In this document: positions 24,561-36,581 of the stretch, one piece after another
How the letters are laid out: every line of letters begins with the position of its first letter
Numbering within the stretch: position 1 is the first letter of the stretch
Origin: Aurelia coerulea
Lineage: Eukaryota; Cnidaria; Scyphozoa; Semaeostomeae; Ulmaridae
Reading direction: 5' to 3'
DNA length: 64,000 bases
Assembly (NCBI GenBank): GCA_039566865.1
Contig: CM076943.1
Coordinates: forward strand, 45,640,663-45,704,662
Position numbers and translations under genes: made by a program
The notes under the pieces: generated by a model
Database searches by the model: none
Seen by the model: only the letters and a program-made list of their open reading frames with translations
What the model was told of the DNA's origin: nothing

Positions 24561-25384
24561 ATAATTAGGCCATTTAATCTTAGTTTATAAGTGCGGGCTA
24601 GAGTCCTGGTTTGGGCATAATTTTGCATTCTACCTTGTGCGTTAGAAAATCGTATGCTAGGCTATATGTTGCCGGAAAACAACTCAGATTGTGTTGTTGA
24701 AGTTTTGAAATGTAGAAGAAAGATTGGATTAGTTAGAATCGGTCATTTCTCTCCATATCTATTTACCGGGTGAGTCAGAAAAAAGAATCCCCGTTTGGAA
24801 GGTCACGGCTCCCTGGATATCAAGACAATGATATCGGCAAATATATAGTTTAATGGTAGAAATGTTCAAATCTACTATAAAATTTACCTGACTGAAATTG
24901 GCCACTCCATTCTGAAATAATGAGGGATTTTCTCGAGAAAGCCTCTTCAAAAAACCTTCAAAACGTGCCCAAAATCATGAACAAAGTTCCCTAACATTTC
25001 TACCTTACAACGGCCTTATAGCAATGACTTGTGGACGCTTTAGCACGTGCTGTCCGCTTTGGAGGATGAACAAGTCCTCCCCCTGGTATCGATGACCTAT
25101 TCAGGGGGATTCCAAATTCCCAAGAGGGCAAAATACATGAATTTATGTGAGTGTCATCAATTTTAGGAAGGAAAATGTGCTCAATGTTTTCATTCGTTTG
25201 TGCAGTTTTTTGGAAGGGGCTTTCTGCAGAAAATCATCCATATCCGTGGGAATAATAATAATAATACATATTTATACAGGATACGCCTTTTCAGTACAAG
25301 TAAAATACTGCTATCAATAAGGGTCCTGTTTAAAGAAACTGTTGACAAAGTAAAAAATTGAAAAGCTAAAATACTATACGATTA

Positions 25385-26898
25385 TCATGCAAAGCTTAGA
25401 TTATCTATCTTACGTTTAAAGTTTACAAAGAAAGATTCGTTCTGAATGTTGGATGACAATCCATTAAAAATTAGTGCACCTTGAAAGGCAAACGTTTTTC
25501 TTCCTGCTTCTGTTTTAACTCTTGGCAATATAAGACGTGAGCCGTTTCCTCGTGTATCCTTGCCATGACTAAAACGCTGAAACATGTTTCGCAGTGGTGG
25601 AGGGCAAGAATCATTTAAAGACTTAAACACGTCGATCGATACTCGTTTTTTCCGGATTTGATCCAATGTGTCCATCTTCAGGGTCGTGTACTTAGTAGGA
25701 GCTATCATCTTATGGGCTCTGTCTTGGATTGACTGCAGCTTTTTCTTGGCACTTTCACCTACGCTTAGATAAATGGGATAGCAGTAGAGTAGCACAGGCC
25801 TTATCATAACGCTGTATATTTTCTCCGCAACAAGTGGAGAGATGTTGGGACGAATTCTTTGCAGGAGTTTTACCCGACTTGAGGCTCGCTTGTAGATCTT
25901 GTCAATTTGCATACTCATTGTTAGGTGATTGTCCAGGGTGATTCCCAAATATTCATAGCTCGTAGTTTAGTTTATCGGAGTGCCATTCAGAGAGACATTA
26001 CATGACGGTTGTTTCGCTAGTTTTTGACTTGTACCGTAGATAACGAGTTCAGTTTTGCCTTTTTTGAGATTCAGTATTAGATTATTGTTCGCAAACCATT
26101 TACCAACTAAGTTTGGCTCTTGATTCAGGACTTCTTCAACAGCCTCTACCGATCTTTCCGAGAAGAATATCACTGTGTCATCTGCATACATAAGAATTTT
26201 ACATTTGTCCAATACCAAATGAACATCATTGATCAAAATGATGAATAGGAGAGGCCCAAGGATTGATCCTTGAGGTACCCCATATGTCATTTGCTCAGTT
26301 TGTGATGTTGATTGATCGTAGCAGACAAACTGCTTTCTATTGAATAAATAGTCTTCAAACCAAGCAAGCTCTGTATTTTGTATGCCATAACATCTTAACT
26401 TTTCAAGCAGTGTTCCATGATGGACAGTATCGAAAGCTTTGCGTAAGTCCATAAATAATGCGCCTGTGCAGCGACTCTGTTCCATGTTATTTCGGATGTG
26501 TTCAGTGAAAAGAGTTACTGCATGCTGCGTTGATCGTTCTCGTCGAAACCCAAACTGACTGCAAGAAAGGAGGTTGTTACGTTCTAGGTACTCTGAGAGT
26601 TATCGATGAACAAGTCTCTCTAGCACTTTAGATAGGATGTTTAATACAGAAATAGGCCTCTAGTTATCAAAGTTGGACCTTTCACCAGATTTGTAAATCG
26701 GAGTCAGTCTTGCACATTTCTCGCTGTTCGGAAAAGATCCTGATCGTAGACTTTGATTTGCTAGAAAGTATAAAATTGCCGCGATCTGTTCAGCACCATC
26801 CCTTATAAGTTGTGCAGGTAGGTTATCTGGACCAGCAGATTTGGAAACCTTTATTGATCTTAAGGCTGTTGTTATCTCATTCAGTTCTATAGTCCTGA
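25385..26898 (-). pseudogene. LINE reverse transcriptase, broken by in-frame stops
   Basis: Read from 26898 down, the product has the typical order: KSAGPDNLPAQLI, then RPISVL, then FGFRRERSTQHAV. DLRKAFDTVHH, GVPQGSILGPLLF and the catalytic MYADDTVIFF follow, then the thumb and C-terminal region (MIRPVLLYC). At least three stops interrupt it: one at the Tyr of the usual YRPIS motif near 26662, one near 26600, and a TAA near 25967 between the palm and the YLGITLD segment. The YADD catalytic residues survive, but the reading frame is dead. It is the 3' half of the LINE whose endonuclease half lies at 42634-44163. Jockey/CR1-like affinity is an impression from motif style only. Confidence 0.85.
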
Positions 26899-26901
26899 AC
26901 T

Positions 26902-26966
26902 AGCCTGCGTGCAGACTCTACTGATTTCCTTTCATTTCAGAGAGGTTCTCCTCCAGTAGAGTCTGC
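26902..26966 (+). repeat. Left terminal inverted repeat and hairpin of the P-like element
   Basis: After the 17-bp terminal repeat, GCAGACTCTACT (26911-26922) is followed by its inverted copy AGTAGAGTCTGC (26955-26966), so the end can fold into a stem-loop of its own. The right end has the same design. Confidence 0.75.
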
Positions 26967-27195
26967 GCAACAGCGACCAAATCCTTGTTTTCAGTTCATG
27001 AGAAACGAGGAACCTTTCCTGATTGGCCAAAGCATATCCCCTTTGTTTGATGGAGCGTCTGTGTCTTTGTTCGAGTCTGCTGATATTCAATTGGCGTATG
27101 CATGAACAAAGATAGCCATAGAAACCCTTTCGTGATAAATGTGTGTCGGTGTTTTGTCTACCCTATTCATAGGCAGCTCTATTGAGACTCCGGAC

Positions 27196-27224
27196 CAGGG
27201 ATAAATAGTAGGGATGCGAAACGC
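27196..27224 (+). promoter_or_regulatory. Shared 29-bp promoter-like sequence upstream of the accessory ORF
   Basis: This 29-bp sequence contains GGGATAAATAGTAGGG, with a TATA-like ATAAATA, and ends GCGAAACGC. It is repeated exactly in opposite orientation at 36553-36581 upstream of the transposase. It lies 42 bp before ATG 27266 and 138 bp before ATG 27362, as expected of a core promoter. Confidence 0.55.
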
Positions 27225-27265
27225 AATTGTTTTGCGCGAGCGAGCATAAATGCAGCCTCGCTTTA

Positions 27266-28912
27266 ATGATGCCCTTAGCAACCGATGTGAACTGCTGCAA
27301 GCCTGTTGGCAACGAACCGAAGCTGCGAAGAGGAGAAAGTCTGTTTTGTTTTGAAAAAGAAATGGATTTATCGTGGATTTTTGGTGGACCTGAAGGTGAG
27401 AATTTAGTTGATGAAGATTCAGATTGTAGTGAGGAAGAAGAAGAGAGCAGAAGTAGAAGTAGTGTTGATGCCGAGTTTGTAGTAGAAAGTGCAGATGAAG
27501 TTGAGTTTCGTAGCAGTGTTAGTGAAAGTAGAGGAAGAGTTGGTGGTGATAGCAGAGGAAGAGGTAGTGGTGTTAGTTTTAGTGTTGTCAGTGGTATACA
27601 GTTGTTTAGAGTTGATGATTTTCGTGGAAAAGTGTCTGAAATTTTATTTATCCTGAGTCAGTCGGTATCAATGACACCTGAAGAATTAGTAGTTGCTACT
27701 AATTTGTGTGAAAGGGCTCTAGGTTTGGCAGAATTTCAGTATTTTTTAGAATCGTGTGTCAAAGGTATGACTGATTGTTATTTAAGGGCTGCAAATATAA
27801 AAGGGAATTCCTGCATGAAGTCAACGGCGGTCGAGAGAAATTTCAATTTGTTTAGGTTTGAGTGTCAAAAATCTGAGGCTTGGAAAGCTGTCCTTGCTAA
27901 GTGCGATCTTGTGTCTGGTCTTGCTTCTTCATGTTGCCTTCAGCACATTTTGCAGCACATCTGGAGCACAGTGCCCCCATCATCACGTAGTTCAACCACT
28001 GATGAAGTAACCCAGCCACAAGAATCTGTTGATGTTTCAGAGGAAGACCACCTTGAAGATATTGGAATTCTCTACCATGCTGGTTGGTGCATCAAAAGGG
28101 CAAGAGATGATATTCAAAAGATGCCCACAGTTATTGAAGTCACGACAACAGCTTTAGACAGCATTTTAGTTCGGAAAGAGATTGTAGAAGATGTCTTAGA
28201 TATAATAGGTTATGATATGCAAACTGAAAAAGATGGATACAGGTTCATTGTCCATGATAAGTTTTTAGGATTTTTCAAGCTGCTCCACGATAAATGTGCC
28301 AATTCTATGAAGCAAAGCTTAGAAAAAATGCAAAAAGATGCCGTTAAAATGTGTTTCGAAGAGCTGTCCCAAGACAAGGAATTAAGAAATGCCTGGGATA
28401 TTAGTACAGCATCATCCCATATGGATCTCCATAAGAGAGCTGGCCTCCTTATAGTTTTGAAGCATGCAATATTTTTTTTCTTAAAATCCAAGCAGAAGTC
28501 TTTGTGTGGCAAGATGCATCTTGGTCCTGATCACAACAGTGTTGCATTAAGACAAGAATTGAGATGTGCCAAGAGAAAAGCAGTATCTGCTGCAAAAAAG
28601 GCAAAAATTGAGGCCCAAAACCATGGACCAAGTGAGGAACGTGACCCACTGGCAAATGACATTAGAAATCTTTTCAAGTCAAATGACAAACAGGGTGCTG
28701 AGAAAATATTGAGAAACATCGGAAGGAGTGACAAAATCATGGATATTCTGCAAACATTGAAGGGAAGAGATATGACAAGAATTTTGAAAGCTTTAGGCAA
28801 ACCAAGCTACAGTGGAAAGTCAAAATCATTTATCCTCCCAAAATTGGCAATGGAACTTAAAGCCAATGGCATGCAATTGCTTCATCTGGAAGAGGTACAC
28901 CATTGCTCTTAA
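27266..28912 (+). CDS. Accessory ORF of the P-like element, unknown function
   Basis: A long uninterrupted ORF; ATG 27266 gives 548 residues, ATG 27362 (MDLSWIFGGPEG) gives 516. The N-terminal part is acidic and Ser/Arg-rich (SDCSEEEEESRSRSS) and probably disordered. The middle is Cys-containing and helical, with GILYHAGWCIKRARDDI, which faintly recalls the YIAGY segment near the C-terminus of P-type transposases. A basic stretch follows (CAKRKAVSAAKKAKIEAQ). Near the C-terminus, ILKALGKPSYSGKSKSFILP resembles a SAP-type DNA-binding helix-loop-helix. I cannot name a family, and DNA binding is only a suggestion. It lies head-on to the transposase inside the same terminal repeats and shares its promoter-like sequence, which argues that it belongs to the element. 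The GAG|GTACAC near the end could be a splice donor, so the true C-terminus is uncertain. Confidence 0.7.
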   Translation: MMPLATDVNCCKPVGNEPKLRRGESLFCFEKEMDLSWIFGGPEGENLVDEDSDCSEEEEESRSRSSVDAEFVVESADEVEFRSSVSESRGRVGGDSRGRGSGVSFSVVSGIQLFRVDDFRGKVSEILFILSQSVSMTPEELVVATNLCERALGLAEFQYFLESCVKGMTDCYLRAANIKGNSCMKSTAVERNFNLFRFECQKSEAWKAVLAKCDLVSGLASSCCLQHILQHIWSTVPPSSRSSTTDEVTQPQESVDVSEEDHLEDIGILYHAGWCIKRARDDIQKMPTVIEVTTTALDSILVRKEIVEDVLDIIGYDMQTEKDGYRFIVHDKFLGFFKLLHDKCANSMKQSLEKMQKDAVKMCFEELSQDKELRNAWDISTASSHMDLHKRAGLLIVLKHAIFFFLKSKQKSLCGKMHLGPDHNSVALRQELRCAKRKAVSAAKKAKIEAQNHGPSEERDPLANDIRNLFKSNDKQGAEKILRNIGRSDKIMDILQTLKGRDMTRILKALGKPSYSGKSKSFILPKLAMELKANGMQLLHLEEVHHCS

Positions 28913-31470
28913 AATATTTTGAGAAGTTAACCAAGAATAGCTAATAATGTAGTAATCAAGATAAAAAATCCAAGCAAGGACAGCACCAATCCACACATTT
29001 TACACCAAACCATGTATGTTTCAAAAAAGAAAAAAATTTATCATGAGGATTTTGATTAGTTGCAATGTTCCTTGGAGCTTCATACTGTAGAAAGAATTCA
29101 AGAAATCAAAACCGACTGCTTAGTTATTTCCTTTAGCTGCAGTAGTCTGGTATTTATTATTCATATGTTAGCTAGAATTTGATGTATTTTCAAGTTGAAA
29201 AATTAAAGTCAGTTGTAACCAGTATGCTTTGCACGTGTCTCCCCATTATTGTTAACCTTTTTATCAGCCATAAAATGGCAACAATAATGGTCAGCAATAA
29301 TGACATGTGCTAAACATACAGGTTGAAGTAGACCCTTTAAAAGCTGCAACAATTATCTGATGACAAGGAAAACATAGATTTATACATCAGTTGGCTGAAA
29401 GTTTCTGGTACTTAATGCTTTGCAAACAGTACAGTATGTGCACATTCCTTTTTTGGGCCACTTGCAGTATTTGGTAGTGGAATATCACTCGAAGAGACCT
29501 GAGGATTTTATTTTGTTGCATCAACCTAACAAACCTTTTTACCTGATTAGAGCCTCAAGATGAAAGATTTGATCTGGTAAATCAATTTATATTTGAAGTC
29601 TAAGCAATAACATTTAATTTGATTTTAAATCATTTACCAGAAAGAATGATTCATCCTGATCTATTTCCATGATATACAGTATGGTACAAGAAATGCAGTC
29701 AAAGAGACAAAATATTTGGACTTAACTGCCTGATTGGATCACAGAACAAACAATGTAATAAACTATCTTTGCATATCAACTTTGCAGTATTAAACCATTC
29801 ACATGTAATGCAACTATCAGGGAAAAATAGTATTTATCCCTGGTATCTATACTCTTATACATAGTGTTACAAATTAACCACACAACACTTCTATCACTAT
29901 TTCAGCTTCAAAAGTGAAAGGAACAACTTGAATGCACTCTTGGATTAACTGACCCAAGTTGAAGACACGCTGAAAACTACATCTCAGAATCAAGCATTTA
30001 TGTCTCATTCAATTTCTACCTATCTCTACCATCCCCCTGGGACACTCTTGGGTATTTGCTAAAAGATATTCCTTGCCTGGGGCATTTGATTGTAAATCTT
30101 TCGTGTGGCATGTTCAAAAATTTGCCCAACCCCAGGCTGCCATGGGGGATGGTCAGGGTGAGAATTGAATAAAAAAAAGTGCAGTAACTCTCACAGCATC
30201 GAACAGAAGGACACATTGTTTATCTGGTTTGTTGTATCTTAAAGTTTTGCCAAGGTGTTCAAACAGCAGGGTAGTGGCTTGTCTTAAGAGTAATAATTCT
30301 TTGAGGCATCTCATCCATGTCCAGATAGGAACTTTGCCCATTTGAAAAGCAACTCGCTGTTACATACTTTTTTAAGTCAAGTTTAGTGTGAGCTAGCAGC
30401 AGGATTTTTTCTGGTCACAGGACAGGACTTAAAAATAATGCATCCAATTTCAAGATATCACTTTTTCAATGGTTAGACAAGTGGGACATCTGAATTGATC
30501 AGTTAACTTTTGGCTCAGTGAAATCTCTTCAATGGCAGCAGTAGCGGGAAAATAGCTGATAAAATCTTTTAAATACTGGCAGTTGGATGATAGAATATTT
30601 GGTTGAATTCTTGCCAAAATGAACGGTGTAGTGTTTTAATTGTATATCCAGAAAAATGTCCTAAATAGCAATGTAATTCCAGCGTGACTTGGCAGATTAT
30701 GGTTCATAATTCCAAAAGCTGATTTCTCAATGCATGGAGAAAATTGTTTTTTGTATTGCAAAGTTCACATGTTTGCAAAGGTGGCCTTTGTAAGCATTTT
30801 GCTTTTGAAAGGTCAAGAAAAAAATGGATATTTCATGTGATGATGCTCCTCTGTAGTGGCACGATAAAACGTTTATGCATTTCCATATTCAGCCAATTCT
30901 AAATTTCACCCTTACTACAGCACTCTAAGTAGCCCAAGATTGCAACACAAATACTAAGATTTCAGATAAAATTTTCAGTAGAATTTAGCTGAAAACAACT
31001 GATCAATTCAGATGATTAATAAAAGATTGTCCAAATGACACATCCATCAAATGCCTTCTTGATTTTGACTGTCTTGAAGTTGTAGACACATAAATTTCTT
31101 AGTGTGGGCTGGCGTATTGTACAAATAGTGCCCATTTAACACATAGTATACAGTAAGCAGACAAGCATGTTCTGTTATGGAACTCATCTGGCAAGTGATT
31201 CATGTGTCAGTAACCCAGTATAAATAGTTATATTGCTTACATGTTAGTAATGTACTGCGTTTTATTCCAGAGGGTATTACTGTATTTGAATTGTTTGGAT
31301 ACTGTACAGTACATGTTCTGTGGTGTTAAAAGAATATGAAAATTGCAAGAAGTGAATACAAGGAAAGGTCCTTCCTACATCAAGAGTTTCTTCCTTTGTC
31401 TCACTCTCCAAGCTGCGTGTACAACAACAAAAGGTGTCCCAGTCCGAAATTTTCAATTTCAATAAGATCT
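28913..31470. other. Non-coding interior of the P-like element
   Basis: The 2.5 kb between the converging accessory ORF and transposase holds no ORF that I can support. It is AT-rich and contains a degenerate family G MITE near 29999-30171. The 3' ends of both genes must lie here. Confidence 0.5.
29999..30171. mobile_element. MITE family G copy 3 (degenerate)
   Basis: TATGTCTCATTCAATTTCTACC at the left and GGTCAGGGTGAGAATTGAAT at the right match the family G ends at 19156 and 19464. The CCCCAGGCTGCCATGGGGGA segment is also shared. Confidence 0.55.
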
Positions 31471-34400
31471 TCAAACAAATAATGACCACTTAGTGTCTTG
31501 CTTCACAGAATCTTTTGCTGTTCGTTTCGGTAATGATTCTACAGCAAGAGAGTCAATGTCACAAGCACTAATGTCATAACTTGTTGGTGTTGTGGCGCAG
31601 TGGTGTAATCCTCTGACTTTGCAGCCAGAATAGTCAGGTGGAGTGGGTTCGATACCCGGTAGGACCCCACCACTTGAGCGTCATGACAAGGGGTCGCGGA
31701 CTCGATTAGGTCTGCTCTATTTCTGCGATCCCAGCGCTTGGCGCTGAAAAACGCAACTTCACCTTCACCTTCACCTTCACTTGTTTGAATACCTGAAACA
31801 AGGTGAGATGCCTTTAGGGATAAAATACCATTTAAGTTATAACCATAACTATGGGCAGTCATATTCTTATTGCCACCACACATCTGCCGCTGAACAGAAA
31901 ACAATGACTCAACACAGTCTTGGCTGATTCTCTTTGGAATGATGTAAAGCTTGCCATTTTCTCTAACAAAGCCATCGGAGCTGATATGCTTGATTAACTC
32001 TGTGAATCCATAAACTGCTGCCTATGAAGGAAATCAATAGAACCATCAATGAGAGCAATTTTCAAACACAAAGGTTACGGTAAAGTTTCCGAAAGATTGG
32101 TGGTTTCTGTTTTGAAACGGCTTCCTTAGAACAATCAACTCTTTATGCTGTAAAAGTCATGTATGCTATAGTATGTATAACACATAAGCACAACAACACA
32201 ACACATAAATGGTAGCAAATTCAGAATAAGATGCATATACAGTACATGTTACTATAACTAAGGATGAGAAACCAAAGTGTTGACTGTTAAAAATCCTCTG
32301 AAACAAGAACAATATCAAAGTGATGAAGGGTGAAAACTGTAATTTCAAAAAATAAGTATTTTCAAGAAATAGCAAAGGTCTAGTGCTCTTCGTATAAAAT
32401 AAGATAAACTTACAAATCAGGGTAAAGTTTCTTATTACAAAAAGCATGTACTTTTGATAAACTACTCAGACGTGAGCCCTATGATTGTGGTGCGAAATAT
32501 AGTACTTTGAATTGTATTTGTAAATTTTCACTTGAAATGCTGCGCAATTATTACAGGAAGGTGCTTTTTGCTTAGTTTGCATACAACATTCTCAGTTTCA
32601 TTTGAATAGGTATAGTTCAATTAAACTGGAAAGCTGAAAAATTCCAAGGATTCAGTACATAGTTTTTTTTAATAAGAAACATTACAGTAGCTTTTTCAGA
32701 CCTGGGCAAGTTTCTTATAAATTAGGGTATTATTCTAAAAATCAGGGTACTGCCCTGTAATTTGATGTGTGTACAGTAACTACCCTAAGTTACAAGAAAG
32801 ATTCCCCTTACAGTACTCGTGCACAAAAATAACAAATTCAAAACTTCATGCAAGAAAATGTGGAAAATAAATGCATGATGTTATCATACATGATCAGCAG
32901 CCTTCTAATGGGTTATAAGCAGGGACTGGGCTTGAACTGTATTACAGTAATTTCCTTTCTTGAAGTAGCTACTCCTGATTTTCAGTGAAGGTATACTAAC
33001 TTGTAGATCAAAAAATGTTTCCCATGATATGAAGCTAGCTGATTTTGTTTTCTTGTCTAGATGTTGCAAACTTTCTTTCCAAGATTGAAAATAATTGAGT
33101 CCACCTTCAAGTACTACCATTCTTGTGTCCTCTGAATCACACAAGGGTTCCTTGCTATTGAATACACCAAACATTTCGCAACTTGCTCTCACATATCTCT
33201 GTGTTTCTGCTGTTTTCTCATAATCATACTGAAACATGTCATCTGCAACTTCAATGGCTAATGTTTCTACAGCTAATTTCACCCTCATCTTTGTAAGGCT
33301 GTCTAAATTTATATGACTTGAGGTTAACTTGGTATATCTGGCTCTCCTAGTTTGCTCTCTCTTCTGAACCTCCTCCACATGTTTCCAAACTATCCACTTT
33401 CCTTCATTTTTTAGTAATCTCGAAAACCCCTTTCCATATCCGCTCTTGCTCAAATTGTTTCTTAACTTCTTTATTAGATGGGGAGGGTCTGTCATGAAAA
33501 ACAATGGTTGCTGACTAAAGAAATTGAATCCTGGACTCATGGAATCCCCATCATTGGTATTCATCTTGATGAATGCACGATTCTGTGGAGCACCATCACA
33601 ACAGACAACTAACACCTTGAAACCATTTCTGTGAAATAGAGATACTCCTTCCCAAAACAACTTATTCAATCTTCCAGCCTTGATTCCCCTTGTCTGAAAG
33701 TAGGCACAAGGAAACTCAAAATTTGAAAACAAGCTCTTATAAAAGAATTGCAAAACATGTGTGGCTAAGCCCTCTTTGGGTTTACAATCCCCTTCACCAA
33801 CTCCATTTGCATTATCATGACCAACAATATCACTCACAAGACTGTCCAGATCTTTTTCATCAGAGCTGAGATCAGTAAAACCAACAAGTTCCCAGTTGGA
33901 TGCATCAAAAACCAACCCCTCCTTGACCTTCACCTCATCAAAAAAGATACCACCCAAATAAGCAGATTCTGGCAGCTTCTTTTCCTGAATCCTTTTTTTC
34001 ATTTCATCCATTTGAGATAACTTCCATCCACTATCAGGTTTATTAAAATTTCTGTAATCAGAAAGTGTTCTTCCTGTTGGAAGCTTCAAGAATCCTGAGT
34101 CTTGCAGTGCATTGTAAGAAGCATGGGATCTATTGTAAAGTCTCAGACACCATCTAATTATCAAAGGATGCCATCTCATTTGACGCGCATCAGTATTCAA
34201 AGCTTTAGCTTGATCTTTCAGCAGTATTTCTAGAAAATGTGTGCGTGCATCTCCTGTATGTTGGACTAAGTGTTTCTCAATCAACCTCTTTTTCTTAAAC
34301 TCTTTGCCACAGTTAGGCCACTGACATTTGTAATTTCTAAAGCTAGGTGCAATACCATCATCAATACCTACATGAGACCTGGCATGCTCGTACAGTTCTT

Positions 34401-35796
34401 CGCAAGAATCAAATGTTTCTTTGCATTGTCCCCATTTACATGCTGGAGATTGGTAGCATTTTCTCTTTCTTTCAAGGCCCTCTTGCAGTCCTTTGAACAT
34501 TTGGCTTAGATCCTGGTGGGTATTCGCCCCAACATGAGTCATTGTTTTTGTTAGATTTTCAAACTTTCTTATTCTATTTTGCATATTCTTCAGCTTCCTG
34601 CTTGATTCCCTAGCTACCCTTAAGAGTTCATCATGTTTTAATCGATCAAGCCTGTAGAACTTAGAATGAGCTTTGTTTTCCTTGTCTTCTGTGCATGAGC
34701 GCATTGTTCTCATGTAATGACCACTACGTTTACAATTGTCACAAAGTTTCACACAGACTAAATCGTTCTTAGGGAGAAATATTGCACATTGTTGGGAACG
34801 AATTATCTTCTTATGAAACTGGGATGGCAGGGTCTCGATAAAGGCTGCTGGTTCTCTCTTATTTGTCCTGAATGCTAAATCATCTTTATTTTCTGCAAAC
34901 AACTCTGCATATTTCTCATAATCAATACCTGGGCAAGATTTAAGTTCTTGAAGTGTTTGTAACAGTTTCACCAGGTCATCTAAATAAAACAACTGATTTT
35001 GTGGGATATCACACCAATTAAGGTCTACTTGACGCTGCTTGCCTTCAACATATATTTCCCATTTGAAATGAGTTTCTTTTGAAAGTATAACTTCAATCTG
35101 TGGATACCCCTTTAACTGAAAATAATAAAAATGCCCCCTTGAATGTTCTTTATCATACAGGTACATCCAGTTGGGGAACCCATCTAGAAAGTTTCCTTTC
35201 TCTATAGCTTCTAGATCAATGATCTTTGTTTGGCAGACACTTCCACACATATAATTCAGCGCATCTTTTAAAGAATCCATCACAGTTTTGTCCAAAGCGT
35301 CAGTTGAGCAAAGAAATTCAAATAATTTTTGCTTATGAGCTGACAAAAACTCATCAATTTGCTTCCTAAATACCCTCCATCGGAGGTGGCCACAGTCAGC
35401 TTTGCCTAAATTCTTTGTAATGTTATTCTTTGCTCTGTGAATATAGTTGCGCAAGGCCCCACTGTCTAATTTGGCATCAAACAATTTATTTACTAGCAAT
35501 GTTACAGGCATAAACTTTTCAGTTGAATATGATTTGAAGGGGTCCATAGGAAACAAGACCTTCAGTGATGCATAGATAAGAAGCTCTTCAGGTAGGAGTG
35601 GAACTCCTTTATGAAAAATTGCAGTTATATTTGCATCATTCTTGTTATCTAAATCTGTAGCGACAATGGTATCCATTGCCGTAGCTTCTTCATGCGTGAC
35701 CGATGTATCAAAATGCAACTTTTTTCTTGCTGTAGATTCATCTGCATAAAATCTCTTCACTCCCTTCCTTACTGGAGTTTCCTCTTCAACCTCCAT
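31471..35796 (-). CDS. P-element/THAP9-type transposase, two exons, last exon disrupted by a SINE
   Basis: Exon 1 is 35796-33001 (932 codons). The intron has a GT donor at 33000 (CAA|GTTAGT) and an AG acceptor before 32021, both phase 0. Exon 2 runs 32021-31471. The N-terminal region is unrecognised. Two C2H2 fingers lie at about residues 453-475 (CKWGQC...HARSH) and 491-513 (CQWPNC...HLVQH), preceded by a basic coiled segment. The RNase H-like core carries GGIFFDEVKVKEGLV (Asp620), VCCDGAPQNRAF (Asp734) and the DPPHLIKKLRN signature. Exon 2 supplies RISQDCVESLFSVQRQ (Glu970) and the GG...MTAHSY tail typical of P/THAP9 enzymes. The DDE triad is thus complete only after splicing. A 200-bp SINE insertion (with its duplication) 42 codons before the natural stop at 31471 shifts the frame, and the disrupted frame instead runs to 31539. 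Without it the product would be about 1,048 residues. No N-terminal THAP finger is visible; the C2H2 pair may replace it. Confidence 0.82.
31586..31778 (+). mobile_element. tRNA-derived SINE
   Basis: It has a polymerase III box A (TGGCGCAGTGG, 31593) and box B (GGTTCGATACC, 31646), a tRNA-unrelated body and a TTCACC-repeat 3' tail. The 7-bp duplication ACTTGTT lies at 31579-31585 and 31779-31785. It is not a functional tRNA gene, since no acceptor stem closes. It sits inside the last transposase exon. Confidence 0.85.
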
Positions 35797-36552
35797 CTTT
35801 TCATTTACAACATGCCAATCAAAATTCTTGTTTTTACAATTTGCAGCTTTCTTGCTTGTTCAAAACACTTTGTAAGGGCCTAGGCCCTCTAAATTGCACA
35901 GCTTACCTTACTATATCCTACATTTTCCATTCGAATTTGCTCTGGCTGATATTAAAGTATATTTCACGAAAAAGGAAGTTAAACGGTTTACGGAAGTTGC
36001 ACGGTTGCATGGCAGCGCGATGCCACTCATTTCTCTACCCAGACCCCTGAACTTCGAAACACGCTTTGGATGGCGGCCGATTTGTATGTTGGTTTACAGT
36101 AAATGGTAGGCCCTCCAAAAAAGCGATCGCACACACACAGCTCAACGTAGCTCAAAAATATTTTGCAATAAAAATACTTATAAGGGCATCCCCAATGTAA
36201 ATATCAAACACTGAAAGACGGGATCACACGGGGAAGTCGACTTTTTTAGCAAAGCGTGATCGGCAAGCTGAGATGTATTCTTTGGCCTAAAATGATGCAA
36301 ACAAAATAGTTCCACAAAACAACGATCTGGGCATCAAAACCTGTCAAAAACTATACAAAAACAAAAAACAAGCTCTACAGCACTTAAAAAACAGAAAAGT
36401 TGAACAAATCCTTACCTTTAGATACGAATCCACGATCATTTACTGCCAGCGCTGCTACTCGAGCTTTCGGATCCGTCCATCTTGATCTTCACTGTCAACA
36501 CCACAGGGGACCAAAGGTCGCGCATTCATGATCGCGCTATGCAGCTCAATGC

Positions 36553-36581
36553 GCGTTTCGCATCCCTACTATTTATCCCTG
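36553..36581 (-). promoter_or_regulatory. Shared 29-bp promoter-like sequence upstream of the transposase
   Basis: This is the exact reverse complement of 27196-27224. It lies about 760 bp upstream of the transposase ATG. A possible donor, AAAG|GTAAGG, near 36415 on this strand suggests a spliced 5' leader joining this promoter to the coding exon. Confidence 0.55.

Noticed and set aside
31586..31660. tRNA gene
   Set aside because: Box A and box B are present, but the acceptor stem does not close. A tRNA-unrelated body, a repetitive tail and a target duplication show it is a SINE.
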